DNA from: Alligator mississippiensis
Taxonomy: Eukaryota > Chordata > Crocodylia > Alligatoridae
DNA length: 64,000 nucleotides
Assembly: GCF_030867095.1 (NCBI RefSeq)
Contig: NC_081826.1
Coordinates: forward strand, 35,442,001-35,506,000
Direction: 5' to 3'
Shown here one piece after another: positions 45,622 through 55,612 of this stretch; position 1 is the stretch's first letter, and the number at the start of each line of letters is the position of its first letter. The notes under the pieces are model-generated. The model was not told where the DNA came from. It did not search any database and was given only the letters and a program-made list of their open reading frames with translations. The position numbers and the translations under genes are program-made.

Positions 45622-48120
45622 CTAAATGACCCCAGCTAGATACTCGTCTAACCTCCTCTTGAAGACCCCCAGGGTAGGGGAGAGCACCACCTCCCTTGGG
45701 AGCCCGTTCCAGACCTTGGCCACTCGAACTGTGAAGAAGTTCTTCCTAATGTCCAGTCTAAATCTGCTCTCTGCTAGCTTGTGGCCATTGTTTCTTGTAA
45801 CCCCCGGGGGCGCCTTGGTGAATAAATCCTCACCAATTCCCTTCTGTGCCCCCGTGATGAACTTATAGGCAGCCACTAGGTCGCCTCTCAACCTTCTCTT
45901 GCGGAGGCTGAAAAGGTCCAGTTTCACTAGTCTCTCCTCGTAGGGCTTGGTCTGCAGGCCCTTGACCATACGAGTTGCCCTTCGCTGTACCCTCTCCAGG
46001 TTATCCGCATCCTTCTTGAAGTGCGGCGCCCAGAATTGCACGCAGTACTCCAACTGCGGTCTGACCAGTGCCCGATAGAGGGGAAGTATCACCTCCCTGG
46101 ACCTATTTGTCATGCATCTGCTGATGCACGATAAAGTGCCATTGGCTTTTCTGATGGCTTCGTCACACTGCCGGCTCATGTTCAACTTGGAGTCCACTAG
46201 GACTCCAAGATCCCTTTCCACCTCTGTGCCACCCAGCAGGTCATTCCCTAGGCTGTAGGTGTGCTGGACATTTTTCCTCCCTAGGTGCAGCACTTTGCAT
46301 TTCTCCTTGTTGAACTGCATCCTGTTGTTTTCTGCCCACTTGTCCAGCCTATCCAGGTCTGCCTGCAGCTGTTCCCTGCCCTCCGGCGTGTCCACTTCTC
46401 CCCATAGCTTTGTGTCATCTGCAAACTTGGACAGAGTACATTTCACTCCCACGTCCAAGTCGCTGATGAAGACATTAAAGAGTATCGGTCCAAGGACCGA
46501 ACCCTGCGGGACCCCACTACCCACACCCTTCCAGGTCGAGACCGACCCATCTACCACGACTCTTTGGGTGCGACCCTCTAGCCAATTCGCCACCCACCGA
46601 ACTGTGCAGTCATCCACATCACAGCCTCTTAATTTGTTCACCAGTATGGGGTGGGATACCGTATCGAAGGCCTTCCTGAAGTCCAGGTATACGACATCCA
46701 CCCCTCCTCCTGTGTCCAGGCGTTTCGTAACCTGGTCATAAAAAGAGACTAGGTTGGTCAGGCACGATCTGCCCGCCACAAACCCATGCTGGTTTCCCCT
46801 CAGCATAATTTGCCCTGCCGGGCTCTCACAAATGTGAGCCTTGATAATTTTTTCAAATACTTTACCAAGGATGGAGGTGAGACTGACCGGCCTATAGTTG
46901 CCCGGGTCCTCCTTCCTCCCCTTTTTGAAAATGGGGACCACGTTAGCCCTTTTCCAGTCCTCCGGGACTTGGCCCGTGCGCCACGAGCATTCGAATATTC
47001 CCGCCAGTGGCTCTGCAATGACGTCGGCCAGTGCCTTCAGCACCCTCGGATGGAGCCCATCCGGGCCTGCCGACTTAAAGGCATCCAGTTCTTCCAAATG
47101 ACTCTGCACCACCTCAGGGTCTACGCATGGAAGTCTGGCGCCTTGCTGCTGCCTCTCTACAACCCCAGTGAGGGATTTGTCGCGCCCCTCGCTTAGGAAC
47201 ACTGAGGCAAAGAACTCATTGAGGAGTTCAGCCTTGTCCCCTCTATCTGTCACCAATTGCTGCTGCCCATTTAGCAGGGGTCCTATTCCTCCCTGGGCCT
47301 TCTTTTTACTCCCAATATATCTAAAAAACAATTTCTTGTTGTCCTTTACTTGGGTTGCCATCCTCAGCTCCATGGTAGCTTTGGCCCGCCTAACTGCCTC
47401 CCTACAAGCACGAGCAGAGGAGGTATATTCATCTTTAGTGATCTCACCCTTTTTCCACTTTTTATGTGCTCCCCTTTTGGCCCTTAGGCTGCCCTGGATT
47501 TCTCTGGTCAGCCATGGAAGCCTCCTGGCCCTTTTCCCTCTTTTGCCTCGCTCGGGGATCGTCTTGCTTTGTGCCCAAAGGATCGTTTCCTTTAGGCACA
47601 GCCACCCTTCTTGGGCACCCATCCCATCAAAACTCCTACTCTGCAGTGCTTCCTTGACTAATCGCCTGAGTGCAATGAGATCAGCTTTTCTAAAGTCTAG
47701 CACTTTCACCCTACTAGTTACCTTACCCACTCGTCGTCTTATGTTGAATTCTATCATAAGGTGATCACTGTCTCCCAGATAGCTACCGATTTGGAGGTCC
47801 CCTATCATGTCATCTCCCGTTGCCAATACCAGATCCAGTATGGCATTCCCCCTAGTGGGACCATACACCTCCTGTGTCAGGTGGAGGTCCTGTACACAAG
47901 TTAGAAACCTGCGTGAGCGATGGGACCTTGCTGTCTGCGTCTCCCAGCAGATGTCCGGGTAGTTTAGGTCCCCCATGACTACCGCCTCTTTAGCTTTTAT
48001 GGTCTCCGAGAGTTGCCTCAGGAGCCCCGCATCTATTTCTTCCCCTTGGTGTGGGGGTCTGTAACAGACCCCTACCACCAAATCCCTTTCTCCTTGCCCC
48101 CCATGTAGCCTAACCCACAA
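45622..48120 (-). pseudogene. CR1 ORF2: endonuclease C-part and reverse transcriptase (832 codons open)
   Basis: The open frame covers the end of the AP-endonuclease (VVGVCYRPPHQ, VVMGDLNYPDICWE, SDHLMIEFNI), the RT with EDWKRANVVPIFKKGRKEDP, NYRPVSLTSILGKVFEKII, HGFVAGRSCLTNLVSFYDQV, LDFRKAFDTVSHPILVNKL, PQGSVLGPILFNVFISDLD and the catalytic KFADDTKLWGEV near residue 565, and the C-terminal EVVLSPTLGVFKRRLDEYL. It functions in target-primed reverse transcription when intact. The catalytic residues look intact, but the endonuclease N-terminus is in another frame and ORF1 is missing. Confidence 0.93.
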
Positions 48121-48125
48121 TCCTT

Positions 48126-48389
48126 CTACTTCCTCAGCCTCGGATTCTGTCTTGATGAGGGTTGATGTATATTGCTCACTGACATAAAGTGCAACCCCCC
48201 CCCTTTCTTCCCCGACCTGTCCTTTCTGTACAATCTATAGCCCTCAATATGTACCGCCCAGTCATGGGATGAATCCCACCAGGTCTCTGTTAGCCCCACT
48301 AAGTCATAGGTGTTTAGTGCAAGCAGGAGCGCTAGTTCATCCTGCTTGTTCCCCATGCTCCTAGCATTAGTATATAGGCACTTGAGCCT
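48126..48389 (-). pseudogene. CR1 ORF2 start: AP-endonuclease N-terminus, frameshifted
   Basis: The minus strand reads LKCLYTNARSMGNKQDEL, then YDLVGLTETWWDSSHDWA and YRLYRKDRSGKKGGG, the opening of the CR1 endonuclease with catalytic Glu in ETWWD. After a run of nine C on the + strand (48195-48203) the reading leaves the frame and continues in the 832-codon frame. A single-base length error or slip at this run explains the break. Confidence 0.85.
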
Positions 48390-48393
48390 AGTT

Positions 48394-48960
48394 GGATATG
48401 ATGGGCCTGCCAGGGTTGTCTTCTGGATCTTTGGGAATATTTGAAAGTTCCTGGGGTGGTAGAGTTGGAACGAAGTGGAAGTAGCTTTTCCTGAAGCTGG
48501 TGTAGGAAGGGTTTGTTTATATTTTCCAGGTCTAGAGAGAATCCTGGTGTGAGTTCCCCAAAATTCTTTATAGTGTTTTGTATCACTGAGTTGATGTAGT
48601 CTTGATGTTTGAGGATGACTGTAGTTCCATTTTTGTCCACTGGTTTGATAATTATTTTACTGCTGGGTCTTAGGAACTGAATAGCTTTTCTCTGTGGGGG
48701 AGAGAAACTGTTGTGGTCTCGACTTTTGTTGAATATTTCACTGTTGACTTGCCTCCTGAAACAGTCAATGTAGTAGTCCAATATGTGATTATGTTCACCA
48801 GAAGGTATCCAATCCTATGCTTTATTATTGTTTCTCAGTTGTGGCAGGAGGATTTCTATAGGTTATAGGTGAAGTCTGTTAAAGGAATCTTCTAATTCTC
48901 CACATTAGTGTCTTGTCAAGTTTATTCTCTGGTCAGAAACTTAAGCTTTTGGAGAGTACA
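48394..48960 (-). pseudogene. PLE N-terminal and RT-entry segment, broken
   Basis: A minus frame from 48781 carries LDYYIDCFRRQVNSEIF-like sequence, then SSKIIIKPVDKNGTTVIL, the conserved PLE motif KPADKGGxxVIL, followed by HQDYINSVIQNT. Upstream, near 48945, VLSKSLSF resembles the PLE motif LLSKGLNF. Downstream the frame shifts, but FQIFPKIQK and then, one base over, PGRPIISN match the PLE motif FYLLPKIHKP...PGRPIVSG. The CR1 interrupts right after this point. Confidence 0.8.
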
Positions 48961-49590
48961 GATATTTTAGATTGGCATAGAGTGTGTTGTGATAAGTTGA
49001 TGATGATAAGTTTTGAGTGCTGCTTTTTGATTCCTCACTGTGCTACTGGTGTGCTGCCTGTGAGGTGGTTCTTGTTGTGATAGCTGATTCCACTTTTTAT
49101 TCTTAAACTGGATGACAGTAAGGGTTGCCAGAATTTGAAATGGGCTTCCAAGGGAGGTGGCACTCTCTCCTACCTTGGGGGTCTTCAAGAGGAGCCTGGA
49201 CAAGCACCTAGCTGGAGGTTGTCTGACCCCAGCGCTCTTTCCTGCCCAGGGCAGGGGGCCGGACTCGATGACCTACTGAGGTCCCTTCCTACCCTAGCAT
49301 CTATGAATCTATGACTGCCATCAGGAATTTCTGGTAGTACGTTTGGGTTTGCTGCACAGTCATCAGGTATTTCACCAGGTTAATGTCTCTTAGTTTAGTA
49401 GCATAAATGAGTATCTTGTTTCAGTTTGTCTCTTTTGAAGTAGGCTAGGTGAGGAAGAAGACAGTTTCTAAATTTCGCCGACTTTCTCCAGCACAGCTGT
49501 GTTACATATATGAACTTGTGTGTGTTAGCTACAGATGACTGCAGATGAGGAGTCCCTTTGGGATGATGTTGTTTCTTGCACAGACTTAAG
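48961..49590 (-). pseudogene. PLE 5' region, with a CR1 tail inserted
   Basis: This continues the PLE upstream of its recognisable coding motifs. It is interrupted at 49113-49313 by a + strand CR1 tail. I see no conserved motif, and the left edge of the element is not defined. Confidence 0.35.
49113..49313 (+). mobile_element. CR1 LINE 3' end fragment
   Basis: GAATTTGAAATGGGCTTCCA, GTCTTCAAGAGGAGCCTGGA and GGACTCGATGACCTACTGAG lead into CATCTATGAATCTATGAC. This is the CR1 end in + orientation, 200 bases only. GATGAC before it and CTATGAC after it hint at a short duplication. Confidence 0.85.
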
Positions 49591-49593
49591 AAA

Positions 49594-49965
49594 ATAGAAT
49601 CATAGAATTATAGAAAATCAGGGTTGAAAGGGACCTCAGGAGGTCTTCTAATCCAATCCCCTGCTAAAAGCAGGATCATCCCCAATTAGATCATCCCAGC
49701 CAAGGCTTTGTCTAGCTGGTCTTAAAAACCCCCAAGGATGGAGAGTCCACAAACTCTCTGAGGAACCTGTTCCAGTGCTTTACTATGCTCCTAGTCATAA
49801 AATTCTTCCTAATATGTAATCTAAACTTCCCTTGCTGCAACTTGAGACCATTGCTCTTTGTTCTGTCATCTGCCACCACTGAGAACAGTCTAGCTCCATC
49901 CTCTTTCTAACCACCCTTCAGGTTGAAGGGCTGCTATTAAATCCTCCCTCAGTCTTCCTTTTTAT
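49594..49965 (-). mobile_element. CR1/L3-like 3' end fragment
   Basis: AGAATCATAGAATTATAGAA, GGGTTGAAAGGGACCTCAGG and the complement of the C-terminal coding region (CTTGAGACCATTGCTCTTTG) mark an older CR1 family member related to the one at 35800-36348. Confidence 0.85.
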
Positions 49966-51796
49966 TTAGGTTGTGGATTTTCCCTTGTGTTTTGTATGGG
50001 TACAATCCTGTATTCTTAGTGTCCCTGTGTCTTCAATGACAGTGTTGGAAGTATAAGGAGAGTAGTGTTATACATGTCTCCAAAGTTTCTATGTCATGGT
50101 CAATTTGCATATAGGGAACCTCTGAAATTAATTTTTTTTAAAAGAACAGCCTTGCAGCAGTTTTCCCACTATATTGTTTTCCATATCTTAAAATTCTAAA
50201 GGAAACCCATCTTCCAAGAGTTTTCCTGCAAAGGGACTGAGCAGGCACTTCGTGACTTGGCATTCTTGTCTTAGATGTCCTACATCCTTTGTAATGTGAA
50301 TAAACTGTCACACAGTCTGCTGTTCTTCAAGAGAAAATAGCTTCCCTGCAGAGGAATGATAAGTTAATTTATTTGAGGTGGCAAATGAATATATTCCTTG
50401 TTCATGATGCTGAGAACAAAAATGTGAGAAGTGATAATTTGCATCTAACTTGTATCATGAGGACAGAGTTGAAAAATCTGGCTTCATAGTCATAATATTA
50501 AAGGTACAGAACAAACAGCAGAGCCATTTATTAACCACTAAATCATGCAGTTACCAAATAGCTTCACATATTTTACATGTGGCAAGGAAATCAGCAGAGC
50601 TCTCCAGATGACTTTGATTTCTGTTGTACATGAATCTTCAGATAAGTCTATGTGATACTCCTGGTCTCTTATCAAGTGAATTTGTGCATGTTTGTGTGTG
50701 TGTGAAAGACAGAGAGAAAGAAAGACAAATAGATATATATTCAGATCCTACCATCCAGCCAAGGTGCATATCCATTTCAGTAGCAAGCAGTCTGCATCAG
50801 TGTCTGTTGACAGGGCCATCTTAACACTACCACTAGTGATTTACCTTAAAACAAAAACAAGGACCTTATAACAATTATAAAAAGTGTTTCACATACCCTT
50901 TCCCCCCTGCCTCCAGGTTCCCACCACCCAAGCTCCTTTGTCAGTATCTCATTTCACTGGTAACTGGCTCTAATACTGTTTCTTACTGTTCCCTTTAGGA
51001 TGGAATTATTAAAGTTTTAATGTATTTGTTAGGTACATTGGAGAAGGAAATTGCTGGCCCCAGAAAGATTCAGGGTGCTCAAATGTGGGGTTCTGGTTTG
51101 GTCCATTGTAAAAAATATGACCTGTGAAAAATTCAGGTCTAGATTTGGGTGCACTTTCCAAAGATGCAAGGTCTTGATTTGGGCCAAACTCTGTTAAGGC
51201 CAGTTACTCAGTCCACTCAGCAATTACAGAATTCCTGACATGAAAATTATCTGGTTGCTTCAGGGACTTGGACCTGACTGTAATTTTCTGGACAGCTGGT
51301 TTTCCAGCAGGTGCTGATAACACTGGAGCAGCAGGTCACACTGGCTCACTATTGGAACAGGCTTTACATCCATAGCGTGGCCATGCCCCTACTGGTTTAA
51401 TGGCATCTACTGAGCTAGGCAGGCAGCTAGATTAAGACAGCACAGTCTCTGAATTATGTACTAGGTGAAAGTATAATTAAACCCAAAGCAAAAGACATGC
51501 TGTATGTAACTGGGAGCCTTTTTGGAACAGAAATTAATGAAATAAAATATTTCAACAGAGCATATTCTGAATAGAATTACAATGGAGGCATATATGAAAT
51601 ACTGTAAATGGAATATAAAATGCAGTACATTGCATACAAGCTGGAGAATGTAATGCTTGCCTCCCCCATAAAATGGCTAAATGCAACACTTGCCATAAAA
51701 GTGCCTAACTGATAAATCCTAGGTCCCTGTGTTTCCATAAAGTATATGGCTATCCTGTGCTTTCTTAGTGACTCAGAAAGTCTAAGGGCCACTCTA
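49966..51796. other. Intergenic, no recognised feature
   Basis: There is only a short (TG)n at about 50690-50703. Nothing else is recognised. Confidence 0.5.
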
Positions 51797-52030
51797 ATTA
51801 AAGCGCTCGCAGCATCTTGTGTATCAGCATCTCTGTGTTTTAAAATGAAGGCAGGGGTGCTTTAATTAAAGTTTATTCACCACCATTTTGAAGTGTGGGG
51901 ATGCTGATATACCACATGTGGAGACTGCTGGAAGTACACTCATTAGCATGCTCCAGCAGACTCGATTAATTGAGCCTGTTCTGACCTGCTTACTTCAGAG
52001 CAACCTCCCCACATGTCTACAGGCACCCAA
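51797..52030. repeat. Interspersed repeat family C, copy 2
   Basis: TAATTAAAGCGCTCGCAGCA, GGGTGCTTTAATTAAAGTTT and ACATGTCTACAGGCACCC match the order of motifs at 22150-22310. Confidence 0.6.
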
Positions 52031-52725
52031 TGAGACGACTCTGAATAACTGTCTCAGTGTAAGAGCAGTTGGAGGACCTGAATACTGCATTAGAAATGGG
52101 CCCAAATGAAAATTTTGACTCTAAACTTTGACCAAGTTTGGAAATGAAGCAGATGACTAGAGCTGGTCTTTGAAATACCTGAGCAAGTGTTGCTTGAGAT
52201 GCTGTGGTGAGGCTGAATTTACCATCATTTTGAGACATAATAACTAATGGCTTTGGGCAACATATATATGACTGTAACAGAGCAGTATGCAAATGGACCG
52301 TGCAAATGATAGGGGAAGAGGATTGCTGGGAGTTGCAGTACCCAGACATGGAATGCAATGGAGAGTGGTTGGTGATTAAACATACTCTAACTGCCTGCTG
52401 GGGACTATATAAAGAAATGCTTGTGGCACAGTTGTGGGAAAATTAGGATGAGGGAGGCCATGAGGGTCCTGGCAGGATGCCTGCTAATACCCAGAAATAC
52501 CCAGGAAACTACCTGACGGGAGTTTTCTCTGATTTCCCTCCCTGTCTGAAGAAACCTGGAAATGCCTTTCTTGGCTGTTGGAAGCATCTTGTATTATTTG
52601 ATCTTGTCATAGAATCTCTTTTAAGTTAGTAAAACTGCCCCAGAGAAACAGGACTCCCATGGAAACAGAATTTGTGCCTTATTTTAATCCCTTGGCTCTG
52701 TATCCACCTACTATTGTCATCTTGC
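52031..52725. other. Intergenic with an isolated TATA-like box
   Basis: GGGGACTATATAAAGAAATG at 52399-52418 is a good TATA-box sequence preceded by moderately unique sequence. No coding region follows. It could be the promoter of a degraded LTR. Confidence 0.35.
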
Positions 52726-52826
52726 TTTTGGTTAATTAATTGTCATTTAAGCTGCAAGTATAGACAACTGTGCCCCCCTCCCCCCCATCTCCCCAGCCTG
52801 CTTTAATGTGAGTCAACATCCAACAT
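52726..52826 (+). repeat. Direct duplication, left copy
   Basis: TTTTGGTTAATTAATTGTCA, AGCTGCAAGTATAGACAACT and CTGCTTTAATGTGAGTCAA are repeated at 53488-53580 in the same orientation, 760 bases away. Confidence 0.85.
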
Positions 52827-53350
52827 CCAATCCCCATAACTGTTGTAATCCTGCTTCAACTATCACTACCCTCTGCTGGAATTATCTGGGTTTCCCCCCC
52901 TTAGCCAGACAATGCACTGTATATTGGCTTGGTTTCTTGACTGATTAAGAAAAGTAGAGATGTTTTCCAAGTATAGTCTCTTTCTGGTACCAAAATTATA
53001 CATCAGGCACAATGGATTCTGCAGATCACTCTTCTTTCTGTTATGGTTTAATTATTAGTGGAATTGCTAACACTGCTGATGTTTAACGGTTATAACAGGG
53101 CATGTTAGGGGCTGTCTATACCACAGACTTAGAAATGACAGTGTTATGTAGAACTAACTTTAAAATAGCTGGATTGAGTGCAGGTAGCACTCAAACCACT
53201 ACAGCATGGAGCTCAGCATGGGCTAACTGACCCAGCCAAAATATAAAAAAAAAGATTTTGAATTTCCTCTGAGACACAGCTTTTTGTCCTGGGATCCTAC
53301 AGAGGGACAAATCCCTGTCCCATGTTGCAAAGAACAATGTTTCTGCAACT

Positions 53351-53432
53351 ATTTAATTGGTCAAATAAAAGATACCACCTTTACCCAAAGAGTTTATCTG
53401 CCTTTGTGATTAGACCAATATGGCTACAATCA
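53351..53432 (+). mobile_element. Penelope-like element 3' tail fragment
   Basis: TCAAATAAAAGATACCACCT...TTAGACCAATATGGCTACAATC matches the tail at 39126-39220. It lies between the two copies of the direct duplication. Confidence 0.6.
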
Positions 53433-53487
53433 AGGTCCCTGTCCCATGTTAAGTATCTGTGAAGTATCCAGATCTGCCCTGGGGCAA

Positions 53488-53580
53488 TTTTGGCTAATTA
53501 ATTGTCATTCAAGCTGCAAGTATAGACAACTGGGCCCCCTTACCGCCCATCTCCCCGGCCTGCTTTAATGTGAGTCAAAG
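53488..53580 (+). repeat. Direct duplication, right copy
   Basis: It shares about 90 bases with 52726-52826. The C-rich spacer differs (CCCCCTTACCGCCC here against a longer C run there). Confidence 0.85.
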
Positions 53581-53825
53581 TCCAGGACCCTCAGGCCCAA
53601 TCAACACCAACTGCCAGTTAACATTTTACTGAAATTGAACTAAATGGGATAGGTCACATGTCTTGGCTTGTTTACAGCAAGGTGCCTCAGCGGTCACAGT
53701 GACCTTGCAAATGACTTGACTTGACATGTCTTGCAGCTATTGTTTCAGAGTGTTTGCGATTTCAGGGAATGACCTTGTTATAGGTATAATTTATCTACTG
53801 TCAGGTTACTCCTTCATAGTTTACA

Positions 53826-54106
53826 TCAGGGTATCAAACTCACCCCCACCCCCAAGCCTGGGGCCTTTTTACAGGCTTCATGTAGCAGCTTAGTGGTATG
53901 ACAGGTAGTAGGGCAAGCTGCTGCAATGATTGTGAGGGTCACTCCAGTCATTGCTCACCCCTTGCAGCTGAAGCAGGATTTTGGTGGTGATCCCTGCCCC
54001 TTATCACTCTGGTCCTAAATTCCTAGCCTCTCTACAAGCCCCATGGGCCAGATGACATTTCTGTGTGAGCCAGACAGAGCCCACAGGTCATAGCTTTGAC
54101 ATCCCT
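53826..54106. mobile_element. hAT-like short element
   Basis: CAGGGTATCAAACTC at the left and GCTTTGACATCCCTG at the right are near-complementary hAT ends like those at 24521-24765. Flanking duplications are not recognisable. Confidence 0.6.
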
Positions 54107-54699
54107 GGAGCAGATGATTGAGAATGTCTACACTGAAATAAGGGTTTGCTGGCAAAGGGAAGCAATTGTGATGTAATTTGGGATGTGAACTTAAAGCAGA
54201 GTTGGGAATCCACATGATCTCCTGTGTGAATACTCTTTTCCTGTGCTATGCACTTTCAGTTATTGGTATAGTTTAATCCACTTTCAAACTTTAATTATTC
54301 ACAGAGACAAGCCTTAACACTCAGGCTGCTGTGTCCACTCAGCATTGCACTTTGTTGTGTCTTGAACTTTTAAGATTTTTGGGACATGCTTTATGGTTCT
54401 TTGCACTTCACTGAGATGAGCTGTTCTGTGAGCCCTTTCCAGAGAACCGTATGAGAATTTGCCTATTCTTTCTGCGTCTACAGGGGCATTGTTGAGAAGC
54501 TTTGGAGGACTGTCTACAGTGCAGCATAACCAAATTAGCTGACAATTATGCTAATGTTAGCTCTATCCTGTACCATTATGAGTCTGCCAACCTAAATTAA
54601 AAGCACCCTGACACTTGAGTTGTGGGTTTTTGTTTGCGAGTGGGATTAGGAGTAGGGAAAATATTTGAATTTTAACTCAAGTTAATTTGCAGTAAAAAG
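54107..54699. other. Intergenic, no recognised feature
   Basis: Nothing is recognised in this stretch. Confidence 0.5.
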
Positions 54700-55612
54700 A
54701 AGCCATCAAGAACATTGGTTATGGCTCATCTTGATCTTCAAAACCAGTGGGTGAAAAGCTCACTGACCAAGTTTTTGGACAACACCAAGTTATGGGGGAG
54801 CATGGTCATGCTAGGAGATAGGTTGCAGATACAGGTGAACCTGGACAGGCTGGAGAGTTGGGTGAACCGGACCCAGATGAAGTTCAACACTCAGAAGTGT
54901 AAGGTGCTCCATCTGGAGGCAAACAATCCCCAACATACCTACAGGTTTGGTGGTGACAATTGGACTTGCACCATGGCCAAAAGGGACCTAGGGGTAGTGA
55001 CTGACCGGCAGTGTGATGCTGTGGCCAGCAGGGCAAACAACACACTGGCATGCACTAATAAGCAGTGCATCTCATGTAGAACTAAGGAAGTGATACAGCT
55101 GGCATACTGCATCCAGTTCTGGGCTCCACACTTCAACAAGGACATGGAAAAACTTGAGAGGGTCCAGAGAAGAGCCACCTGTATGATCAGGTACTTGCAA
55201 GACAAGCCATACGAGGAGAGGCTGATGGACTTGGGTCTCTTCAGCCTACAGAAGAAAAGGCTGAGGGGACTTGGTAGCAGCTTACCGCTACATCAGGGGA
55301 GTATATCAAGAACAGTTGTTCACCAGGGCACTCCTGGGGAAGACCAGGAGCAATGAATACAAACTCCTGGAAGGCCACTTCAGGTTCAATTCCAGGAAAA
55401 ACTCCTTCACAGACAGGAGGTCCAGACTGTGGAATAAACTCCTTCTAGTGGTAGTGAAGTCACCTATCCTGGAAATCTTCAAAAGGAGACTGGACAGTCA
55501 CCTTGCTGGGCTCACTTGACCCTAGTTGTCTTTTCTTGCCTAGTGCAGGGGGACTGGACATGATGATCTACAAGGTCCCTTCCAGCCCCTAACAATCTAT
55601 GAATCCTCTATA
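54700..55612 (+). mobile_element. CR1 LINE 3' fragment
   Basis: The + strand frame 54715-55356 reads SSLTKFLDNTKLWGSMV (catalytic FADD box changed to FLDN), LDRLESWVNRTQMKFNTQKC, KCKVLHLEANNPQHTYRFGG and LERVQRRATCMIRYLQDKPY. It then shifts to a second frame ending LEIFKRRLDSHLAGL. The tail is GATGATCTACAAGGTCCCTT followed by CTATGAATCC. It is inactive. Confidence 0.92.

Larger units (their letters stand above)
45527..48389 (-). mobile_element. CR1 LINE, 2.9 kb, nearly intact ORF2
   Basis: This is the least damaged LINE in the window, truncated only at the start of ORF2. Its tail on the + strand is three TTCATAGA repeats, then GGTCGGAAGGGACC. AGTT occurs at both edges (45523-45526, 48390-48393), a possible short target duplication. 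Joining the flanks restores the PLE (ATATCCAACTGTGGTACC). The tidy reading frame shows it is younger than the PLE. Confidence 0.93.
41485..49590 (-). mobile_element. Penelope-like retroelement (Neptune-like) carrying four later insertions
   Basis: Read on the minus strand, the pieces follow the order of Penelope-like elements: an N-terminal region with a KPADKGG-type motif (48781-48394), the RT core (45522-44870), a linker (44000-43580), a GIY-YIG endonuclease (43141-42700), a C-terminal WEQKFI...GLNID motif (41883-41790), and a 3' tail (41560-41485). Inserted into it are a CR1 (45527-48389), a TAGGG hAT copy (44013-44860), an LTR-like element (41884-42667) and a + strand CR1 tail (49113-49313). 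Frames are broken many times, so the copy is dead. The 5' boundary is uncertain. Confidence 0.82.

Noticed and set aside
46259..47764. Plus-strand open frames of 136-198 codons
   Set aside because: They are complements of the CR1 ORF2 on the minus strand.
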